Source: Opitutia bacterium (lineage in GTDB: Bacteria > Verrucomicrobiota > Verrucomicrobiia > Opitutales > Seribacteraceae). Taken from it: a stretch of 5,729 bases of DNA. The notes under the pieces were generated by a model. It saw only the letters and a program-made list of their open reading frames with translations, was not told the origin of the DNA and did no database searches. The stretch is from positions 1-5,729 of the forward strand of contig JABGUO010000183.1 of NCBI GenBank assembly GCA_018646565.1, in the 5' to 3' direction. The translations under genes were made by a program, and so were the position numbers. Positions 1-4,039 of the stretch are shown here, in pieces (the stretch's first letter is position 1; each line of letters begins with the position of its first letter).

Positions 1-14
1 AATAGATTTAACAC

Positions 15-30
15 TGACTACTAATAGTCA
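15..30. promoter_or_regulatory. Perfect 6+6 bp inverted repeat upstream of the EF-hand gene (possible operator)
   Basis: TGACTA and TAGTCA flank a 4-nt centre (CTAA), giving a 16-bp dyad that ends 24 bp before the TGGCAC element at 55. It could be a binding site for a regulator such as the activator at 1494-2888, but a dyad this size also arises by chance in AT-rich DNA, and more upstream sequence lies outside the window. Confidence 0.3.
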
Positions 31-54
31 ACGACTTGTACGAAATTAGTCTTT

Positions 55-69
55 TGGCACAAAACATGA
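55..69 (+). promoter_or_regulatory. Candidate sigma-54 (-24/-12) promoter for the EF-hand gene
   Basis: TGGCAC at 55-60 matches the sigma-54 -24 element exactly. After a 5-nt spacer comes ATGA at 66-69 where the consensus -12 is TTGC, so the -12 match is partial (the central TG is kept, the C is not). The same arrangement, TGGCAC-N5-ATGG, lies before the gene at 3094. The distances from TGGCAC to the start codons are 54 and 57 nt. Likeness continues downstream as an AGA...AAGG stretch. A sigma-54 activator encoded nearby supports the reading. The imperfect -12 is the main doubt. Confidence 0.5.
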
Positions 70-108
70 GAGAGAAAGGCCTAACAATTCCTAATAATTA
101 AAAAATAC

Positions 109-486
109 ATGAAAACAAAATTACTTATTACAATACCAATTTTTCTGTCTGCCACCTTGTTGGGTACTCCTGACCCAACAGGCGATATTAAGCCACCTGG
201 TTTTCCAATCCGTGATCAAATAGTAAAGAGGTTTGATATTGATGGGGATGGAAAGTTGAGCATGGATGAGCGCTCTGTGATGCGTAAGAAAATGCAGGGG
301 AGAAAAGAGGAACTTATGCAAAAATTTGATGCGAATGGGGATGGCATACTCAGTAATGAAGAGCGAACCACAATCAGAAAAGTATTTCAAAAACGTAAAG
401 CGGAAGCTTTTGAAAGTTTTGATGCAGACGGAGAAGAAATTCGCGATCAGGTTGAAACTGAGCCTAACCGGTCATCCGATCTTTAA
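109..486 (+). CDS. Small secreted EF-hand (calcium-binding) protein with conserved C-terminal tail
   Basis: This 125-residue protein has an N-terminal hydrophobic segment (residues about 5-19, ITIPIFLSATLLG), read as an export signal, although no clean Ala-X-Ala cleavage site follows. Two canonical EF-hand loops are visible: residues 43-54 (DIDGDGKLSMDE) and 74-85 (DANGDGILSNEE), each with acidic or Asn/Ser ligands at positions 1, 3, 5 and 9 and Glu at 12. A third begins at 105 (DADG) but breaks off after four residues and runs into a 17-residue tail, EEIRDQVETEPNRSSDL. The protein is therefore probably an exported Ca2+-binding protein. Nearly the same tail closes the unrelated protein at 3094-3897. 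The start lacks a Shine-Dalgarno sequence but sits 40 nt after the promoter-like element. The gene at 508 follows after 21 nt, probably in one transcript. Its partner is unknown. Confidence 0.9.
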   Translation: MKTKLLITIPIFLSATLLGTPDPTGDIKPPGFPIRDQIVKRFDIDGDGKLSMDERSVMRKKMQGRKEELMQKFDANGDGILSNEERTTIRKVFQKRKAEAFESFDADGEEIRDQVETEPNRSSDL

Positions 487-507
487 TTAGTAATTGAATT
501 ATTTGTC

Positions 508-1002
508 ATGATTGAATCAAATGGAATTTCAGGCACATTAATGTCTCAATCTCACGCACAAGGTCGATCTCACTTAACAGATAAGCAATCCCACCTTGTT
601 ACAGAGACATTAAGTAAGTACGATCCAAATAACCTTACTGAAGCTGATGCTAAAGAAATTACATCAAGTTTCAGGGAAGCGGAAATCCGACCCAGCAAAG
701 CACTGAAAGAAGCCATTTCGGCGGAAGGGTTTGATGCAAAAATAGTCGCTAAAAAAGCTGGCCTTCAGCATCCGCAAATCAGTGGTTCAGCTGGAATAAA
801 GGAAAGTTTCAATATTAGTGAGAATCAGTTGAGCGAACTCTACAAACTTCTTCAACAATACCACAGTGATGATTCATTAGATGCAGATCGTAATTCTTTA
901 TTAAATACCATTCAGGGAGTGTTAGGAGGCATTGAGATGATTGGACTTAAAGAGGTTACCAGGGCTCATGAAACTAATCAGAAAATGATCCAAACCGTTT
1001 GA
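508..1002 (+). CDS. Uncharacterised 164-residue helical protein downstream of the EF-hand gene
   Basis: I do not recognise a named family with certainty. There is no signal peptide or membrane segment. The N-terminal 22 residues are polar and low in structure (MIESNGISGTLMSQSHAQGR). Residues 23-85 form a compact block with the pattern LTDKQ...YDPNNLTEADAKEI...GFDAKIVAKKAG. From memory, similar YDPxNLTxxDA/GFDA blocks occur in bacterial hypothetical proteins associated with EF-hand genes, which would fit the neighbour; this is recall, not a search. Residues 103-164 look like a second helical segment (NISENQLSELYKLLQQY, then LLNTIQGVLGGIEMIGL). An in-frame ATG at 541 is an alternative start. 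No Shine-Dalgarno sequence precedes either. The 21-nt gap from the EF-hand gene, with no terminator between, suggests co-transcription. Confidence 0.8.
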   Translation: MIESNGISGTLMSQSHAQGRSHLTDKQSHLVTETLSKYDPNNLTEADAKEITSSFREAEIRPSKALKEAISAEGFDAKIVAKKAGLQHPQISGSAGIKESFNISENQLSELYKLLQQYHSDDSLDADRNSLLNTIQGVLGGIEMIGLKEVTRAHETNQKMIQTV

Positions 1003-1146
1003 ACCCAATACTGGCAATTAACTCGAATTCATTCCTTGAAAAAAATAATCCATTGAACTGAATGTTTAGCAATTTTTACGCGTTACCAGATGTACGAGTA
1101 ATCGGTGCAAGGTCAGACCTGCTGAATATGAGGATAATGTTTTTGA

Positions 1147-1256
1147 CGCGATGAGGGAGTTGGGGGGGCATAAAACCTGGTTAAAAGAGTTGGGCGGCAT
1201 TAGAGTAATCGTCCTAATAAGGGGATTTGATACCAGGTTGTCCCTCCCCTCTCGCG
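1147..1256. repeat. Long imperfect inverted repeat, possible structured RNA or miniature repeat element
   Basis: The outer arms at 1147-1159 and 1244-1256 pair over about 12 bp with a one-base bulge on each side (CGCGA-GAGGG-AG against CT-CCCTC-TCGCG). A second perfect 8-bp pair is nested inside: AACCTGGT at 1174-1181 with ACCAGGTT at 1232-1239. A third, ATTAG at 1199-1203 with CTAAT at 1214-1218, closes the centre. The arms nest in order, so they fit one long interrupted hairpin. It could be a non-autonomous mobile or REP-like element, or an RNA structure in the regulator's leader. Confidence 0.5.
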
Positions 1257-1268
1257 CTTAATTTTCGA

Positions 1269-1433
1269 TTAATGCAAACCTCGGCACGATCCATTATCTA
1301 TCAACATCAAGTCGGAAATACTCAGCTTTTGTGTCATGAATGCTCCTAATTCTTTAGCAATTTTTTGATCGAGTGAATTCAAACCGTTAAGATACAGATA
1401 GAATAATGTCTTCAAAATCACCCAGTTCCAGAG
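1269..1433 (-). pseudogene. Coding-like antisense frame, possible gene remnant
   Basis: Read on the minus strand from 1433 to a TAA at 1269, this is an open frame of 54 codons with plausible protein composition, including LKTLFYLYLNGLNSLDQ followed by KIAKELGAFMTQKLSISDL. A TAG stands immediately upstream and the only internal ATG is late, so it is not an intact gene. It may be the decayed tail of a former gene or insertion-sequence ORF, or a chance open frame. No family is recognised. Confidence 0.2.
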
Positions 1434-1493
1434 CTACACTTTTATAAAGGTAGATTGACTCAAAAAAGAATTACGGTTCATTTCATATTATCC

Positions 1494-2888
1494 ATGCAAA
1501 CTGTTCACTCACTTAAAGGAAAAGAGGTCTTGTTGCTTGAAGATGATCTTCTTCTGGGCAAACGCATCGAAGCTTATTTAACTAATTTAGGATTGGAGAC
1601 CACCCGCGTTGAAAATTGTGCTGATGCAAAGAGTGCGCTTCAGGAAATGTTTTTTGACTTTGCACTTTTTGATCTCAACTTACCGGATGGCGATAGCCTG
1701 AGTTTATTGAAAAGCGGTTATATTCCTGACAATACTCTCTGTATTTTAATGACCGGAGAAGGTGGAGTTAAATCTGCCGTTGAATCCATTCGGCTTGGGG
1801 CTGCTGATTACCTATCCAAACCTTTCGATGTCGAAGAACTGCCACTCGTTTTCCAACAGGCACAGGCAAACCTAAAAAATAAGAGATTGGTTGAGCATGA
1901 AGAAAGAGAAAGAAAAGAAAAGACTGACATGCTCTTCTTCGGAGGCGCATTTGCCGAGGACCTCGAACAACTTAATAAAGTATTGGCGGCCGATCGTCGG
2001 TTAACAGCCAACCTTCCCCCTTTACTTATTGATGGCCCCACCGGAGCGGGTAAATCGACCTATGCCCAATGGATCCATGCCAATGGACCACGCAAGGAAC
2101 AACCCTTTGTTGCCCTTAATTGCTCAGCTATCTCGGAAAACCTCGTAGAATCAGAATTATTTGGTCATGAAAAAGGAGCCTTCACTGATGCCTCAAAATC
2201 GCGCATCGGATTATTTGAGGCCGCCGATCAGGGAACCCTTTTTCTTGATGAGGTCGCCAGCCTCTCCCTGGCTGCTCAGGCCAAACTTCTGCTTGCCATC
2301 GAGAGCAGGAAAATTCGACGGGTTGGTGGAAATAAAGACCTAATCACCGATGTGCGCATAATTGCCGCGGCCAACCAAGACCTGAGGAAAATGATTATTG
2401 ATGGTCAGTTCCGCGAAGATTTATTTCACCGTTTAGACCTTTTGCGTATCTCAATCCCCCCCCTATCCCAACGTGGAAAAGATTTACCCGAACTAGCCGA
2501 TCATTTCCTCAAAGCCCTCTCCCAAAAATATCGACTGCCCAAACCTCAGATGGATGAATCCTTCAATAAGTATCTTCGCAAGCATAGTTGGCCGGGAAAT
2601 ATCCGAGAACTTTTACACGAACTGGAACGCTCTCTTGTTCTTTGCGAACCAGGGAATAACCTTTCCTTGTCAAATCAGTCCACAACCAATCTTACCAATC
2701 TAGGGGAAAACGATCCGACCGACTGGCTGAATAAAAAATTCATCTTTCCTGAAAAAGGATTTGATTTGGAACAAGAAATTCTACGATTCATCCAACTAGG
2801 TATAAAACAGGCCGATGGAAATGTGACTGCTGCTGCACGCTTACTCGGAGTACCTCGTGATTATTTGAGGTACCGACTGAAAAAATAG
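1494..2888 (+). CDS. Sigma-54-dependent two-component response regulator (NtrC/bacterial enhancer-binding family)
   Basis: This is a cytoplasmic transcription activator for sigma-54 RNA polymerase, 464 residues from ATG 1494. The receiver (about 9-130) has acidic pocket D17/D18, phospho-acceptor D60 (ALFDLNLPDG), T87 and K109 (SKPF). A charged helical linker leads to the AAA+ ATPase: Walker A GPTGAGKS at 181-188, sigma-54 contact loop GAFTDA at 228-233 (the usual form is GAFTGA), Walker B LFLDE ending D252/E253, a sensor I Asn at 295, arginine fingers R307 and R313, and WPGNIREL around 366-373. A Fis-type helix-turn-helix closes the protein (about 424-464, GNVTAAARLLGVPRDYLRYRL). All key catalytic residues are present, so it should be active. 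A TTG at 1455 preceded by AAAGG could add 13 residues. I prefer ATG 1494 because the other genes here start without Shine-Dalgarno sequences. The cognate kinase is not identified; the truncated membrane protein at 5476 is one candidate. Confidence 0.96.
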   Translation: MQTVHSLKGKEVLLLEDDLLLGKRIEAYLTNLGLETTRVENCADAKSALQEMFFDFALFDLNLPDGDSLSLLKSGYIPDNTLCILMTGEGGVKSAVESIRLGAADYLSKPFDVEELPLVFQQAQANLKNKRLVEHEERERKEKTDMLFFGGAFAEDLEQLNKVLAADRRLTANLPPLLIDGPTGAGKSTYAQWIHANGPRKEQPFVALNCSAISENLVESELFGHEKGAFTDASKSRIGLFEAADQGTLFLDEVASLSLAAQAKLLLAIESRKIRRVGGNKDLITDVRIIAAANQDLRKMIIDGQFREDLFHRLDLLRISIPPLSQRGKDLPELADHFLKALSQKYRLPKPQMDESFNKYLRKHSWPGNIRELLHELERSLVLCEPGNNLSLSNQSTTNLTNLGENDPTDWLNKKFIFPEKGFDLEQEILRFIQLGIKQADGNVTAAARLLGVPRDYLRYRLKK

Positions 2889-2898
2889 TTTTAAATTG

Positions 2899-2925
2899 GT
2901 AAATAGGTAAATATTTCCTATTTAC
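2899..2925. promoter_or_regulatory. 9-bp inverted repeat after the regulator gene
   Basis: GTAAATAGG and CCTATTTAC flank a 9-nt spacer, starting 10 nt after the regulator's stop codon. A GC-poor stem with no following U-tract makes it a poor intrinsic terminator. Centred about 125 bp upstream of TGGCAC at 3037, it is positioned like an upstream activator site. A weak RNA hairpin protecting the mRNA end is the other reading. Confidence 0.4.
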
Positions 2926-2937
2926 GGCCCCCACACC

Positions 2938-2953
2938 TGGGAAATATTACCCA
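2938..2953. promoter_or_regulatory. 16-bp near-palindrome, candidate enhancer site for the sigma-54 activator
   Basis: TGGGAAATATTACCCA is self-complementary except for one central-flank pair (A/A). NtrC-family dimers bind dyads of about this length, typically some 80-150 bp upstream of the promoter. This one is centred about 92 bp before TGGCAC at 3037. No protein-specific consensus is known to me, so the link to the activator at 1494-2888 is inference. Confidence 0.4.
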
Positions 2954-3036
2954 AATATAGAATAAATTAAGAACCCCAGGGAGTTAAATATCATGTATTC
3001 GCTTACAGGTGAGTGACTTATAGATATCAATCTAAT

Positions 3037-3051
3037 TGGCACGGGTAATGG
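3037..3051 (+). promoter_or_regulatory. Candidate sigma-54 (-24/-12) promoter for the coiled-coil secreted protein gene
   Basis: TGGCACG at 3037-3043 matches the full -24 consensus including the trailing G. The -12 position reads ATGG (3048-3051) where TTGC is expected, so that half is only partial. Transcription would begin around 3063, leaving a leader of about 30 nt. It lies immediately downstream of a sigma-54 activator gene and parallels the element at 55-69 in sequence and in distance to the start codon. Confidence 0.55.
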
Positions 3052-3093
3052 TAGATAAGGTTACTCAAGTTTTCAACCTAACCCAATAATCAC

Positions 3094-3897
3094 ATGAACA
3101 AAATAGCTATCTCGATATTCCTGACCGCAACATTGCTTTGCTGTAATGCATTTGCTCAAAAAGATCCCGCAGGTTTCGGTGGAGAAAAACCTGGAGCTTC
3201 CCGCCCCGAAGCCAAACCAGATGGAGCAAGTGACTTGGGCAAACCTGTTGAACGGATAAGCAAAGATGCAATTAAGGAAACTTTAGAAGCAGCAAAGGCA
3301 GGTAAAATCACAAGAAAAGAAGCAAAAAGTAAAATTGACCAGATTCGCAAAGGGTTGAAGGAAAAGGGTGAAATGAAGGATGTTAAAAGACCTGAAAAAT
3401 CCGAACTTTCCGATAATGCTAAGTCGGTGCTTGATGCCATTAAGGAAAAACAGGACACCCTTCACTCTGAACTCAAAAAAAACCTGGCCGAGTTAGGTAA
3501 TGATGCAACCAAGGAAAAAGTAAAAGAAGCAGCCCAAGCATTTAAAGAAGCAAATAAGGAAAGATTTGATGCGATTAAAGCGGAGCACGAAGCCATTCGC
3601 GAACAATTAAAGGCAGCACGCCCCGCCCGTCCAGATCGCCCAAAAATTGAATTATCCGAAGAGTTAAAAGCAAAAGTGGAAGATATTAAATCAAAGCGTG
3701 ATGAACTGCAGGAAGTAAAAAAGGCCCTCCATGCTAACCTCAAAGACTCAACCGTGGAAGAGAGAGAGGTTTTGATTGCGGAGTTTAAGGAGACTAACAA
3801 AGCAAAGCATCAGGAAATCAAAGAGAAAACAAAAGCGGTTAAAGAAGAGATTCGTGCACAAGTTGAAACCGAAGCTATCCGTACCTCCGATCAATAA
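3094..3897 (+). CDS. Secreted Lys/Glu-rich coiled-coil protein with tandem internal repeat and conserved C-terminal tail
   Basis: This 267-residue protein has a clear signal peptide: hydrophobic core ISIFLTATLLCC and an AFA-QK cleavage site after residue 21. The mature chain starts with a Gly/Pro-rich stretch (about 22-50), then a helical block (56-92), then two tandem copies of a roughly 72-residue helical unit at about 104-175 and 186-256. They are joined by a Pro/Arg spacer (ARPARPDRP). Shared repeat positions include ELS, IK-K-D-L, KK-L, FKE-NK and IK. The C-terminus, EEIRAQVETEAIRTSDQ, matches the tail of the EF-hand protein at 109-486 at 12 of 17 residues. The composition predicts an elongated, highly charged periplasmic or extracellular helical protein; no enzymatic motif is visible. 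It has a likely promoter of its own at 3037 and a terminator just downstream, so it is probably monocistronic. Function unknown. Confidence 0.92.
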   Translation: MNKIAISIFLTATLLCCNAFAQKDPAGFGGEKPGASRPEAKPDGASDLGKPVERISKDAIKETLEAAKAGKITRKEAKSKIDQIRKGLKEKGEMKDVKRPEKSELSDNAKSVLDAIKEKQDTLHSELKKNLAELGNDATKEKVKEAAQAFKEANKERFDAIKAEHEAIREQLKAARPARPDRPKIELSEELKAKVEDIKSKRDELQEVKKALHANLKDSTVEEREVLIAEFKETNKAKHQEIKEKTKAVKEEIRAQVETEAIRTSDQ

Positions 3898-3956
3898 TTT
3901 CTAAAATTGTTCATTTTGAACTAAACCTAAAAGCGGTCGATTATTGGCCCCCTCGG

Positions 3957-3968
3957 TTTTTCGAAAAA
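3957..3968. repeat. 12-bp palindrome overlapping the terminator's 5' edge
   Basis: TTTTTCGAAAAA is fully self-complementary. The flanking CCTC (3951-3954) and GAGG (3970-3973) can pair around it, giving a fold that competes with the 5' arm of the terminator stem. The two-base loop makes a stable RNA hairpin unlikely without rearrangement, so any regulatory role is speculative. Confidence 0.25.
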
Positions 3969-4007
3969 AGAGGCTCCTCTGGGGAGGAGCCTCTTCTATT
4001 TTGTTTT
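3968..4007. terminator. Strong intrinsic terminator, probably bidirectional
   Basis: A perfect 12-bp GC-rich stem (AAGAGGCTCCTC at 3968-3979 with GAGGAGCCTCTT at 3984-3995) encloses a TGGG loop. A T-rich stretch follows (CTATTTTGTTTT), and on the other strand the stem is followed by a T-run from the A-run at 3964-3969. It ends the coiled-coil protein gene and insulates the barrel gene at 4040, which therefore needs its own promoter in the short gap. Confidence 0.92.
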
Positions 4008-4018
4008 CCAACAAGAAA

Positions 4019-4024
4019 TATACT
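4019..4024 (+). promoter_or_regulatory. Possible -10 element for the barrel protein gene
   Basis: TATACT is close to the sigma-70 -10 consensus and lies 15 nt before the start codon, between the terminator and the gene. No good -35 sits at 16-18 nt spacing, so the assignment is weak. It would give a leader of about 10 nt. Confidence 0.25.
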
Positions 4025-4039
4025 ACTTACAATTGAACA

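Larger units (their letters stand above)
1003..1493. other. Gene-free stretch between the operon and the regulator
   Basis: About 490 bases without an intact gene. It contains an 11-bp odd-centred palindrome (AGGTCAGACCT, 1110-1120), a long imperfect inverted repeat (1147-1256), two near-identical G-rich copies (1157-1171 and 1187-1200), a 13-bp direct repeat (TTTAGCAATTTTT at 1065-1077 and 1353-1365), a 63-codon sense frame without a good start (1070-1261), and a 54-codon antisense frame (1269-1433). I see no tRNA and no clear rho-independent terminator after the gene ending at 1002. The promoter of the regulator must lie here, but no convincing -35/-10 pair stands out. Confidence 0.6.

Noticed and set aside
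66..101. Short upstream ORF (11 codons) from ATG 66
   Set aside because: Too short, overlaps the presumed -12 element, and would lie upstream of the transcription start if the promoter call is right.
1229..1258. tRNA 3' half (GGTT followed by a C-rich stem)
   Set aside because: No T-loop consensus GGTTCRA, no anticodon arm, and no D-arm upstream. The C-rich part is explained by the inverted repeat.
1282..1296. CGGCAC-N5-ATTA, a third site resembling the two -24/-12-like elements, upstream of the regulator
   Set aside because: It lacks the leading T of TGGCAC and the G of the -12 half, and it lies over 190 bp from the start codon. A chance match is likely.
1455..1493. TTG start adding 13 residues to the regulator
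   Set aside because: Possible because AAAGG precedes it, but the extra residues are not part of the receiver fold and the other genes here do not use Shine-Dalgarno sequences. Kept only as an alternative.
3105..3117. Lipoprotein signal in the coiled-coil protein (LLCC)
   Set aside because: No lipobox of the L-(A/S)-(G/A)-C type; the AFA-Q site after it fits signal peptidase I better.
3156..3800. Long minus-strand open frames opposite the coiled-coil gene
   Set aside because: They are shadows of a Lys/Glu-rich gene (AAR/GAR codons read as Phe/Leu/Ser on the other strand), have no start context, and the + strand frame has a signal peptide and internal repeat.
3944..3958. TTGGCCCCCTCGG as a sigma-54 promoter for the barrel gene
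   Set aside because: The -24 half is degenerate, there is no TG at -12, and the strong terminator at 3968-3995 would stop any transcript from it.
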